A stretch of DNA of 64,000 bases from an uncultured Clostridia bacterium (lineage in GTDB: Bacteria > Bacillota > Clostridia > Oscillospirales > Acutalibacteraceae). Below are positions 15,956 through 23,881 of the stretch, one piece after another (position 1 is the first letter of the stretch; each line of letters starts with the position of its first letter). The stretch is from positions 62,001-126,000 of the forward strand of contig CANRHD010000001.1 in the NCBI GenBank assembly GCA_947630285.1, read 5' to 3'. Under the pieces are notes generated by a model, which was given only the letters and a program-made list of their open reading frames with translations, made no database searches and was not told where the DNA came from. The translations under genes and the position numbers were made by a program.

Positions 15956-15977
15956 TTTTCTAACACTTTTCTAACAC
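15956..15977. repeat. Right candidate integrase arm sites
   Basis: Two tandem TTTTCTAACAC copies identical to 12133-12154, followed by a partial third (TTTTCC). 140 bp inside attR. Confidence 0.65.
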
Positions 15978-16117
15978 TTTTCCAAAAAAATTGATTTTTT
16001 ATAGCTTTTGATTTTACTTGATATTTTGCTTTTCATTGTCAAAAAACCTTGATATATCAAGGAAAACGCAACTTTTTATAAAGTGTGATAAATCACTATA
16101 AAACTTATTGTGAAAAA

Positions 16118-16162
16118 TTCGGGACCAAGAGGCCGCTGGTTCAAGTCCAGTCGCTCCGACCA
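16118..16162 (+). repeat. attR: displaced 3' part of tRNA-Pro
   Basis: 45 bp identical to the 3' end of tRNA-Pro. It lacks a D arm and 5' acceptor, so it is an attachment site and not a second tRNA. Confidence 0.95.
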
Positions 16163-16164
16163 TC

Positions 16165-16201
16165 GCCGCCGCAGGCTGTATATCGCTTGCGGCGGTTTTT
16201 T
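16165..16201 (+). terminator. Original tRNA-Pro terminator, displaced by the insertion
   Basis: CCGCCGCA (16166-16173) pairs with TGCGGCGG (16188-16195), followed by TTTTTT. It sits 4 nt after attR, exactly where a terminator would follow the uninterrupted tRNA gene. Confidence 0.85.
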
Positions 16202-16212
16202 ATACCTTCGGT

Positions 16213-16248
16213 AAAAAATCGGCAAGGCAATAAGCGCCTCGCCGATTT
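16213..16248 (-). terminator. Terminator of the subtilase/dockerin gene
   Basis: AAATCGGC-A-AGGC pairs with GCCT-C-GCCGATTT (one mismatch); on the minus strand a T-run follows. It lies about 80 bp beyond the stop at 16330. Confidence 0.75.
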
Positions 16249-16261
16249 TACTTTTTCACTC

Positions 16262-16319
16262 TTAATTTTCACTTTTCTCTAAAAGCACGGTTAATTTTCG
16301 CTCTTCTCTAAAAGCACGG
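16262..16319. repeat. Tandem 29-bp repeat, two copies
   Basis: 16262-16290 and 16291-16319 begin TTAATTTTC and end CTCTAAAAGCACGG; they differ at two bases. Just downstream of the 16330 stop codon. No function is evident. Confidence 0.8.
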
Positions 16320-16329
16320 TAAAACGGTC

Positions 16330-19300
16330 TTAACGGCTTCCGACAATCATCTGTAAAATCATTTTTGCGTCAATTAAAGAAATGCGCTTATCCTGATTTA
16401 CATCTGCCGCCTTTGCATTGACGCCGCTAAGGGTTCTCAGGTAGGAGAGATGCTGTAATACCCATTTCGCATCGACAACGGAAATTTTTCCGTCGCAGTT
16501 TACATCGCCTATTATAAAGCTTCTCTCGAGAGCGTCAATGGCGTCGAGCAACGCTTTTGCCTGCTTATCGACAAAATCCTGCTTTGTAATGTCGAGCCCG
16601 TATTCCAAGGATTTTAAAACGGCGTTGAGGTTATCTACGCTCTCCTTGGTGTAAACCGACAAATCGTCGGGCACTTTTTTCAGCGCAGAGTCAAGCCTTG
16701 TATAATCGGCGGTTTTGTACTCAAGAGCGTCAATGGCGTCAAGTATCGCCTTAGTCTGCTTATCGACTTCGCTCTGCTCGGTTATATTCTTGCCGTTTAC
16801 ATCGACTGCGAGCGCCAGATTAAGATCGGACAGGTCTTTATAAAGCGAGCGGTCTATTGAGTTGGCCTTGGTGACCGCCAAAAGGTAATCGGTATAGTCG
16901 GCGTCCTTATATACAAGTCCGTCAATGGCGTCAAGTATCGCCTGCGCCTGATCGTCAACCGTTTTCTGCTTTGTAATGTCAAGTCCTTTGACATCGGCCG
17001 AAAGGGCTTCGTTGAGCTCCTCGGGATTTTTGTAAAGGGTCAGGTCAAGCTCGTTTGCCTTTGCCACGGCCTCAATATAAGCCTTATAGTCGGCCGATTT
17101 GTATTTAAGCATTTCTATTGCGCTCAAAATGGCGTTTGCCTGTGCGTCAACAACGCTCTGCTCAATTATTTTTTTGCCGCTCACATCGACCGAAAGCGCC
17201 GCCTCAAGAGCTGTCAGGTCTTCATACAGACCCGATTGAACAGCCTCCTGCGCCTTTTTAACCGCAAGATTATAATTTGTATAGTCTGCCGGCTTGTATT
17301 CAAGAGATTTTATAGCCTCCCCTACCGCTTCGGCATATCCGTCAACAATATCCTGACTATCGGCCTCAAGGTCGTATTTTACGGAATTTAACGCCTCTTT
17401 AAGCTTGGCGACGCTTTCCTCGGTATAAACGGACAGATCCTTGGGGACGCTGTCTATCAAAGCATCGAGAGCCGTATAATCTGCATAGGCGTCCGGCCCC
17501 TTAGCCACGCCGGTCCTTATTTTAACAGGCTCTTTTCCCGTATCCGTGCTTGTGACAACGCAGTAATAATAGGGATAAGAGTATTTGCCGGGATTTAAGG
17601 TCTTTCCCGTTTCGCCGCCTATGGCGGTTCCCGTTGTATTGTTCGGCTCGGTATTTCCGTACCACTGATAGGTTCTGTTGAAGCCGATTATATCCGCAAC
17701 AAAGTCCCCGTTCTTTGGGTTATATTTCATCGGTAAATCCGTTATAAGCGCAGTATCCTGGGTAATTTCCTTTACCTCAAGCCCGTTTTTAAGCGCCCAA
17801 TTATACGCTACCGTACCCTCGGTTGCATAAATCACCGTGTTTTTGGGAACGGCCGCAGTTATCCTTGTGACGGTTGAAGGGAGTAAAACTCCGCTGTTGT
17901 CGGGCAAAACGGAAACGGTTACGGCCTTGTCGAGGATAAGGTAATTAATCTTCATCAAATCGCTTTGGTCGGAAGATTTTTTTGTACTCTCAACGCCCTG
18001 AAATTCAAGCTCTTTTAATGAACTGCAACCGTTAAAGGCGTTGAGCGGTAAGGTTTGAAGCTTTGGCAAATAAACATCTGTAAGAGAACTACAGTTATTA
18101 AACGCCTTTGAGCCTATTTTTTCGAGGTTGGGCATTGAAATGCTTTTAAGAGCGGTGCAGTTGTTGAATGTACTCAAGCCCATATCCACAACATTTTCGG
18201 CGTCGAAATAAATCAGTGAAGTACAGCCCGAAAAAGTACTGCCGCTGCTGTCCAAATTGGAATAATCTATGTATTTCAGGTTCGGGAAGCTTGCCGAGCG
18301 CAGGGATTTACAGCCCGAAAACGAAGCCTTACCCATTATTCTGACTTCGTCCGCCTCTATTTTGGTAAGCTCCGAATCGCCGTAAAACGCATATTCCTGT
18401 ATTGTGGTGACGCCGGGTATCTTGGCCGTTTTTAAGCTTGTGCAGTTTTGAAAAGCGTAACTGCCCAGCGAAGTTACATTCGGTGCGTCAAAAACAACAA
18501 TTTTTGTGTTCTTAAACGCTCCTGTGTCCACCTGAGTAAGCTTGTCGGAAACTATGCTGTAGAAGCCCGAAGCACTTGAAAACGCCTCATGTCCTATAGA
18601 CTGAATATTGCTGAAATCAAAGAATTTAAGGCTGTCGCAATTCTGGAAAGCCCTTTGACCTATTACCTTTAGGCTGTCGCACTCTATCGTCTGAAGATTT
18701 GAACAGTTCATAAACGAACTGCCCGTTACGCCCACGCCGTTTGCCCTGACATAATCGAGATTGGCGCAGTCCGAAAAAGCCGCATCGTCTATCATCTCCA
18801 CGGAATCGGGTATAATGACGCTCTTCATTTGCTTTTTGGCAAAGGCGCCGTAGCCTATTGATTTAACCTCTATTCCCTGTACGGTACGGGGTACAACGAC
18901 ATCTTCCTCGTCGGCGATGTAGCTTGTAATTTCGCCGGCGGTCGTAATTTTGTATTTTGAATCGTCGTCGGGAAATTCCCTTACATATTCCGCCGTGGCG
19001 TCCTTGCTTATTTTCATACCGTCCTTGTACGCCCAGGCGGTAATCGAAGTATCGTACTGTATTGAAATGGGGCTGTTGTACTGGCGGTTATAATAGTCGG
19101 GCATATTTGAAGTGTGATAGTAAATTGTAGCGTCCGGATCGTTGCTTTGGAGACTTACCTTAAAGTTTTCGGTAAATCCGCCGCTTTCCCTGCTGAAAAC
19201 GGGTGAAGAAGCCGTCTCTATATCCCGTGTAATATACTCCATATAAAGACAGCCGACCTTGCCCGACTCGACTATGGAATTCTTAGTCTTAAAGCCGAAC

Positions 19301-20550
19301 GGAACGGTGTATTCCTGAAGCTTTGCCCTGATTTCATCAACGCTTATGCCTGCGTTGTCAAGCATTACATAGGTAACCGCCGCCGCAACAAACGGCGAGG
19401 ACTGGGAGGTACCCGAAAGCTCTTTGTATGTGTTTCCCAAATACGAGCTTTTAATGCTTACGCCGGGAGCGGCAATGTCACATTCTCCGCCGTAGTTTGA
19501 AAAGCCGGGAACGCCTACCATATTTTCGCCGCAGGACATAACGGTTATGCACTCGGGGAAACAGGCCGGCGAATAGTAAAACTTGGAAATATCCGCAAAG
19601 TCATTGCCTGCTGAAACTACAACGGGGATATTCTTTTCGTAAGCCTTTTTTACCGCATCGTGCATAAGCTCCGACTTGGTTCTTCCGCCGAGGCTCATAT
19701 TAATTACATCTACGCCGTCCTCAACGGCCTGCTCGATACCGAGAGTTATCTCCAGGTCTGTTCCCTCGCACTCCTCGTTGAGTACCTTATAGGGCTTTAT
19801 TTTTACATTGTCAAGAGTGTTGGAGGCAACTATTCCGGCAACATGCGTACCGTGTCCGTTATCGTCCTCACTGCTGTCTCCGCCGACGGAATTAAAATCG
19901 TTTTCTATCAGCCTGCCCTTTAAAAGCTCATGGTCGGAGTCTGCGCCGGAGTCAATGACAGCCACGGTAATTTCCTTGTCATATACGATGTTATTTTCAT
20001 TAAGATAATTCTGCAAAGCGGTAATTCCCACGGTTTCGGTTACGCCTGCCATAGAATTTTCCGCAGAAGAAGCCGCCGCCGAGACGCTGTCGGCCTCAAC
20101 CGAGCCTGCGTAAACCATACTGTCCTTTTCCGCATATTCTACGCAGTCCAACGAATTGTAATATTCAACAGCCCTGTCGGCCTCCTGCTCCGATGAAAAC
20201 TGAAATACATGCAGATTGTCATAGCCCTCTGCCGTTTTTACCGCACCGAGAGAGTCAACGGCTTTTTTTGATTTTACTATAACCCTTGCCTTAGCCGCAT
20301 TTCTGTGGTTTATAATCTCCTGTTCTTCGCTCGGTTCTTCGCCGTCCTCTGTTTGAGGTTCAAGCTTCATCAGGGAAAACGCCCGGAGCTTCTGCTCTTT
20401 TGAGTAAATCAAATCCATAACATCCTGAGTAAACGCCTCAAGCTCGGATTGACCGACAGACGGTATTTCAGCCGCAAGCACAGAAAAGCACGGAGAAATC
20501 ATCAGTATTATTAAAACAAACGATAATAACACGGATAATAATTTCTTCAT
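16330..20550 (-). CDS. Secreted subtilisin-like protease with LRR, FIVAR repeats and dockerin
   Basis: 1406 residues. Domains in order: signal peptide (1 to about 26), inhibitor-I9-like propeptide (about 85-147), S8 peptidase with Asp200 (AVIDSG), His233 (DDNGHGTHVAG) and Ser382 (SGTSQSSP). Then come a chitobiase-C-like domain (about 435-520), a long BspA-type LRR_5 array (about 535-900), an Ig-like region, five or six FIVAR-type three-helix repeats (about 1035-1345), and a C-terminal type-I dockerin with two calcium loops (DVNCDGKISVVDAKWVL and DVNQDKRISLIDAKMIL). The dockerin implies attachment to a cohesin scaffold on the cell surface or a cellulosome-like complex. GGAGG lies 10 bases before the ATG. 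It is monocistronic, with a promoter at 20651-20679. Confidence 0.93.
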   Translation of the reverse strand: MKKLLSVLLSFVLIILMISPCFSVLAAEIPSVGQSELEAFTQDVMDLIYSKEQKLRAFSLMKLEPQTEDGEEPSEEQEIINHRNAAKARVIVKSKKAVDSLGAVKTAEGYDNLHVFQFSSEQEADRAVEYYNSLDCVEYAEKDSMVYAGSVEADSVSAAASSAENSMAGVTETVGITALQNYLNENNIVYDKEITVAVIDSGADSDHELLKGRLIENDFNSVGGDSSEDDNGHGTHVAGIVASNTLDNVKIKPYKVLNEECEGTDLEITLGIEQAVEDGVDVINMSLGGRTKSELMHDAVKKAYEKNIPVVVSAGNDFADISKFYYSPACFPECITVMSCGENMVGVPGFSNYGGECDIAAPGVSIKSSYLGNTYKELSGTSQSSPFVAAAVTYVMLDNAGISVDEIRAKLQEYTVPFGFKTKNSIVESGKVGCLYMEYITRDIETASSPVFSRESGGFTENFKVSLQSNDPDATIYYHTSNMPDYYNRQYNSPISIQYDTSITAWAYKDGMKISKDATAEYVREFPDDDSKYKITTAGEITSYIADEEDVVVPRTVQGIEVKSIGYGAFAKKQMKSVIIPDSVEMIDDAAFSDCANLDYVRANGVGVTGSSFMNCSNLQTIECDSLKVIGQRAFQNCDSLKFFDFSNIQSIGHEAFSSASGFYSIVSDKLTQVDTGAFKNTKIVVFDAPNVTSLGSYAFQNCTSLKTAKIPGVTTIQEYAFYGDSELTKIEADEVRIMGKASFSGCKSLRSASFPNLKYIDYSNLDSSGSTFSGCTSLIYFDAENVVDMGLSTFNNCTALKSISMPNLEKIGSKAFNNCSSLTDVYLPKLQTLPLNAFNGCSSLKELEFQGVESTKKSSDQSDLMKINYLILDKAVTVSVLPDNSGVLLPSTVTRITAAVPKNTVIYATEGTVAYNWALKNGLEVKEITQDTALITDLPMKYNPKNGDFVADIIGFNRTYQWYGNTEPNNTTGTAIGGETGKTLNPGKYSYPYYYCVVTSTDTGKEPVKIRTGVAKGPDAYADYTALDALIDSVPKDLSVYTEESVAKLKEALNSVKYDLEADSQDIVDGYAEAVGEAIKSLEYKPADYTNYNLAVKKAQEAVQSGLYEDLTALEAALSVDVSGKKIIEQSVVDAQANAILSAIEMLKYKSADYKAYIEAVAKANELDLTLYKNPEELNEALSADVKGLDITKQKTVDDQAQAILDAIDGLVYKDADYTDYLLAVTKANSIDRSLYKDLSDLNLALAVDVNGKNITEQSEVDKQTKAILDAIDALEYKTADYTRLDSALKKVPDDLSVYTKESVDNLNAVLKSLEYGLDITKQDFVDKQAKALLDAIDALERSFIIGDVNCDGKISVVDAKWVLQHLSYLRTLSGVNAKAADVNQDKRISLIDAKMILQMIVGSR

Positions 20551-20650
20551 ACCTTAATTGCCTCCTTAAATTTATATACTACATCAAAATTCGGCTTTTT
20601 AAAAATAAGATATAATCCGCCGATTTTTAATAATAATTTATTTATCTTTT

Positions 20651-20679
20651 ATTATAACTTTAAATTATGAATTTTTCAA
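20651..20679 (-). promoter_or_regulatory. Promoter of the subtilase/dockerin gene
   Basis: TTGAAA (20679-20674), 17 bp, TATAAT (20656-20651) on the minus strand. The leader of about 95 nt contains a TCGGC/GCCGA inverted repeat (20590-20625). Confidence 0.7.
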
Positions 20680-20712
20680 GCTGTAATTATGAACGGTTTA
20701 CAGCTTCGCAAA

Positions 20713-21378
20713 TTATATAAATTCTGTCATATCGGAAAGCATCATTTTCCTTTTGATTATGTCCGTGCTTTCTATTTCTCCGGGTATGCTTTTTGAAACG
20801 CAGTCAATAACAAGCGACGGATTGACATTACTCCTTACGCCTGCCGTAAGTACAATGTTAAGCGTCACACAGCCGTCGGAGCTTTTAAGCGAAAAGGATT
20901 TTATGTTTTCTTTTATATTAATCTGCTTTAACACCTTTTTTTTGCCCTGCTTCGACTTCTTTTCCGCAAGTATTTCGTCCTGCGAAAGAATTTTGACTAT
21001 TTCCCGTTCCGCCGCCTGTGCATCTTTAACGGTAAAAACAATATCAAATTCGGCAAACTCTATTTTGTCGGCCTTGTTTACCGGTTCGCCGACGGCTGTT
21101 ACGCTGATGCCGCCGGGCAGTGTGCCGTTTAGTTTTTTCTTAATTTCGTCAAAGGGCATACCGTCGTTTATTTTAATATCAACGGATTCGCAATAGCTTT
21201 CCGTACCGAGGGAAAGAGGAAGAGAAAAGGTCAAAAACGGGTGCGGATTATACCCCTCGGTATAGCAAATATCTATATCGGCACGCTTTATCGCCCTTGA
21301 AAAACAGCGCATTAAATCAAGGTGGGAAATATACTTTGCGTCGCCCGTCTTTTCAAAGAAAATTCTAACACTTTGCAT
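20713..21378 (-). CDS. DUF2344 (TIGR03936) radical-SAM-linked protein
   Basis: 221 residues, matching the DUF2344 family: VRIFFEKTGDAKYISHLDLMRCFSRAIKRADIDICYTEGYNPHP at the N-terminus is the family signature. Function is unknown. It almost always accompanies the TIGR03960-type radical SAM protein, sometimes fused to it, and is suspected of tRNA/ribosome-related chemistry. ATG 21378 lies inside the 3' end of the upstream gene (14-bp overlap) with GGGGG upstream, so the two are translationally coupled. Confidence 0.88.
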   Translation of the reverse strand: MQSVRIFFEKTGDAKYISHLDLMRCFSRAIKRADIDICYTEGYNPHPFLTFSLPLSLGTESYCESVDIKINDGMPFDEIKKKLNGTLPGGISVTAVGEPVNKADKIEFAEFDIVFTVKDAQAAEREIVKILSQDEILAEKKSKQGKKKVLKQINIKENIKSFSLKSSDGCVTLNIVLTAGVRSNVNPSLVIDCVSKSIPGEIESTDIIKRKMMLSDMTEFI

Positions 21379-23209
21379 CGCATTTTCCCCCGTTGAGTTT
21401 TGCCGCACCGCATGCGGAACATTTTTCACGGCAATTCGGAGTAGTTTCGTTTTTGTACGCTTTCAGGTTTTCCTCCTCCAGGAATTTGCGCCTTATGCCG
21501 TAATCGAACATATCCCACGGTAAAATTTCGTCAAAGCTTCTTTTGCGGTTTGCGTAAAAGCCCGGATCTATTCCGCACTCTGAAAAAGCCTCGCTCCATT
21601 TTGAAAAATCAAAGAACTCGTCCCAGCTGTCGAATTTACAGCCCTTTCTCCATGCGCTTTCGATGACGGAGCAGAGCTTCCTGTCGCCCCTTGCAAGCAC
21701 GCCCTCAAGAAGGCTTGTGGGGGTTTCGTGATATGATACCTGAATTTTATGCGTTTTAACGCTTTGAAGCAAATGCTTCTGCTTTTGGCCGAGCATTTCG
21801 CCCGTGTCCTGCGCCTCCCACTGAAAGGGGGTAAACGGTTTCGGTACAAAGGAAGCAACGCTTATATTTACGGTTACGCCCTTGCCCTTGGGTCTGTCGG
21901 GATTTTTATAATAAGTGTTTACGACCTCCTGTGCAAGGTTGGCAATTCCCTCGATGTCGTCGAGCGTTTCGGTGGGCAGACCCATCATAAAATAGAGCTT
22001 AACTGCCGTCCAACCGCCCTTAAAGGCCTTTTCCGCCGTCCTTATGACCTCATCTTCAGTTACATTTTTGTTTATGGCGTCACGCAGCCTTTGCGTACCT
22101 GCCTCGGGAGCAAAGGTAAGACCGCTTCGGCGCACCTTTTGAAGCTCTTGCATAAGCTCGTCCGAAAAATTATCAACCCTGAGCGACGGGAGGGAAACAT
22201 TGATTTTCCTTTCAAGCGCCCAGCCGAACATTTTAGGGATAAGCTTGTCTATTTCCGAATAATCGCTTGTGCTCAAAGAGCAGAGAGAAATTTCATCATA
22301 GCCCGTCGAGTCGCAGAGCGCCTTTGTCTGTGCGTTTATAACATCGCTTGACTTTTCCCTTATCGGTCTGTAAATAAAGCCGGCCTGGCAAAAACGACAG
22401 CCCCTGATACAGCCCCTGAATATTTCGGAAACCACCCTGTCGTGAACGATGTCGATAAAGGGAACTACGAACTTGTCCGGATAATAAACGCTGTTCATAT
22501 CGCTTATTATTCGCTTTTTAACGGTTTTAGGGGCGTTGTCCCTGTTTTTTACTTCCTTTATCGTACCGTCCCCGTTATAGCTTACATCATAAAGCGACGG
22601 CACATAAACGCCCTGAATTTCAGCCGCCTCTTTTAAAAACTCCTCTTTTGACGAGCCTGCCTGTTTGTGCTTTAGAAAAAGGTCTATAAGCTCGTTTGTC
22701 AGCTCCTCGCCCTCGCCGAGCATAAATAAATCTATAAATGCCGAAAGAGGCTCGGGATTGCAGGCGCACGGCCCCCCTGCGACTACAAGAGGGGTAAGAC
22801 CGTGCCTGTCGGCGCTTCTGACGGGCAGTCCTGCAAGGTCAAGCATATTAAGTATATTTGTGTAGCTCAATTCGTACTGTAAGGTAAAGCCTATCATATC
22901 AAAGTCCCTGATATTGTCTCCGCTTTCAAGGCCGTACAAAAGCACATCGTTTTCACGCATCAAGCGCTCCATATCCTCCCACGGGGCAAAGACACGCTCG
23001 CACCACGAATCCTCCCTCTCGTTTACGAGGGAATACAAAATTTTCATTCCGAGGTGCGACATTCCTATCTCATAATTATCGGGAAAACAAAAGGCGTACC
23101 TGAATTTTACCTTTGACGGGTCCTTTACAACGCTGTTTACCTCGCCGCCTATGTATCGGGCAGGCTTCTGAACAAATTTTAAAAGCTTTTCCTGCTGTTT
23201 TTTTATCAT
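21365..23209 (-). CDS. TIGR03960-family radical SAM protein
   Basis: 614 residues. An N-terminal cobalamin-binding-like region (FPDNYEIGMSHLGMKILYSLVN; GGPCACNPEPLS; FMLGEGEE) precedes the radical SAM core with the cluster motif CIRGCRFCQAGF (CxxxCxxC). A conserved C-terminal part ends in a cysteine-rich tail (CREKCSACGAAKLNGGKC). The family is widespread in Firmicutes, usually next to DUF2344 and near rplU-rpmA; here the ribosomal genes are not adjacent. The reaction is not known. The ATG has GAGGT 7 bases upstream. Confidence 0.9.
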   Translation of the reverse strand: MIKKQQEKLLKFVQKPARYIGGEVNSVVKDPSKVKFRYAFCFPDNYEIGMSHLGMKILYSLVNEREDSWCERVFAPWEDMERLMRENDVLLYGLESGDNIRDFDMIGFTLQYELSYTNILNMLDLAGLPVRSADRHGLTPLVVAGGPCACNPEPLSAFIDLFMLGEGEELTNELIDLFLKHKQAGSSKEEFLKEAAEIQGVYVPSLYDVSYNGDGTIKEVKNRDNAPKTVKKRIISDMNSVYYPDKFVVPFIDIVHDRVVSEIFRGCIRGCRFCQAGFIYRPIREKSSDVINAQTKALCDSTGYDEISLCSLSTSDYSEIDKLIPKMFGWALERKINVSLPSLRVDNFSDELMQELQKVRRSGLTFAPEAGTQRLRDAINKNVTEDEVIRTAEKAFKGGWTAVKLYFMMGLPTETLDDIEGIANLAQEVVNTYYKNPDRPKGKGVTVNISVASFVPKPFTPFQWEAQDTGEMLGQKQKHLLQSVKTHKIQVSYHETPTSLLEGVLARGDRKLCSVIESAWRKGCKFDSWDEFFDFSKWSEAFSECGIDPGFYANRKRSFDEILPWDMFDYGIRRKFLEEENLKAYKNETTPNCREKCSACGAAKLNGGKCDAKC

Positions 23210-23281
23210 AAATTTACCTCAAAAAACTATAGCTTTTTTAATAATACAACAAATACCGATAAAAAGCAAATATTTGTGCAG

Positions 23282-23881
23282 TCAGGCCTTTGTAAAAAGC
23301 AACACCGTCAGATAGACGCAAATTGCAAGGAAGCTGAAATTATACCCCGTAGATATGAGTACATAAAAGCCGAAGCCCATCATAATTACAAGCGTAAAGA
23401 ACGAAACCGCCCTCAAAATTTTTTCGCTTTTGTCCTGTGAAAAATTCTGCTTTAACACAGCCTCCAGCGCTCTGCCCCCGTCGAGGCCGAACACGGGCAT
23501 TATATTAAAAGCGGATATAATCAAATTGACAGCAACGATTTTAAGCGTGTATTCGTTTTTGCATTTTAAATAAAACAAAACGCCGACGGCGGCGGCCGTT
23601 AAATTTGCCAGCGGACCCGAAACCGCAGTAAAAAATTCCTTATGATAATTTTGAGTAATGTCGCCCTTTCTCACTATCGTCATGCCGAAAAGCCCGAACG
23701 ATATGCGTTCAGGCTTTTCTCTGCACAATATTATTGCCGCCAAATGCCCTATCTCGTGGACAAGCGAAAAAATTATTGCAAGCTTTATACTGTCGTTTAT
23801 GTTAAAGACGAGCAGAAACGCTGCGCTTGCGGTAAAAAGGAAGCCGATTTCAACCCTGACGCCGAAAACGCTGAAGCTCAT
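23282..23881 (-). CDS. spoIVFB: Site-2 protease, SpoIVFB-like (M50)
   Basis: 199 residues, an integral membrane metalloprotease. Zinc ligands are in HEIGH (HExxH, near residue 43) and the third ligand lies in NIMPVFGLDGGRAL (LDGG motif, near residue 127). Five to six hydrophobic segments are visible. In Bacillus the SpoIVFB protease cleaves pro-sigma-K in the mother cell. The assignment rests on M50 motifs plus the neighbours: a 4-bp overlap with an M23 membrane protein (SpoIVFA-like) upstream and a divergent bofA. It lacks CBS domains, as does the B. subtilis protein only in part, so SpoIVFB is a family-level call. Confidence 0.8.
   Translation of the reverse strand: MSFSVFGVRVEIGFLFTASAAFLLVFNINDSIKLAIIFSLVHEIGHLAAIILCREKPERISFGLFGMTIVRKGDITQNYHKEFFTAVSGPLANLTAAAVGVLFYLKCKNEYTLKIVAVNLIISAFNIMPVFGLDGGRALEAVLKQNFSQDKSEKILRAVSFFTLVIMMGFGFYVLISTGYNFSFLAICVYLTVLLFTKA

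Larger units (their letters stand above)
15645..16117. other. Structured non-coding right end of the element
   Basis: 473 bp without a convincing gene. It holds a hairpin-rich unit with terminator (15692-15757), a terminator-like hairpin (15798-15825), another hairpin GCAGA/TCTGC (15914-15932), the arm repeats (15956-15977), and a 16-bp palindrome CCTTGATATATCAAGG (16047-16062) that echoes the element's left terminator. This could be a small RNA, a single-strand replication origin, or both; I cannot tell. Confidence 0.6.
12020..16162. mobile_element. 4.1-kb integrative element with CRESS-virus-like Rep and origin, in tRNA-Pro
   Basis: The element is bounded by perfect 45-bp direct repeats of the tRNA-Pro 3' part (12020-12064 and 16118-16162), a unit length of 4098 bp. 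Order from the left: attL, substitute tRNA terminator, candidate arm sites, int, xis-like, rep (all leftward), a 19-codon ORF, origin hairpin with iterons, divergent repressor (rightward), structured non-coding region, candidate arm sites, attR. It is visibly more AT-rich than its surroundings. No relaxase of MOB type, capsid, or cargo gene is evident. It fits an integrative replicating plasmid or mobilizable element that replicates by rolling circle after excision (inference). Confidence 0.93.

Noticed and set aside
16118..16162. Second tRNA-Pro gene
   Set aside because: Only the 3' 45 bases are present; it is the attR copy.
16085..16282. 65-codon open frame across attR and the displaced terminator
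   Set aside because: It runs through the tRNA remnant and the terminator hairpin; no function plausible.
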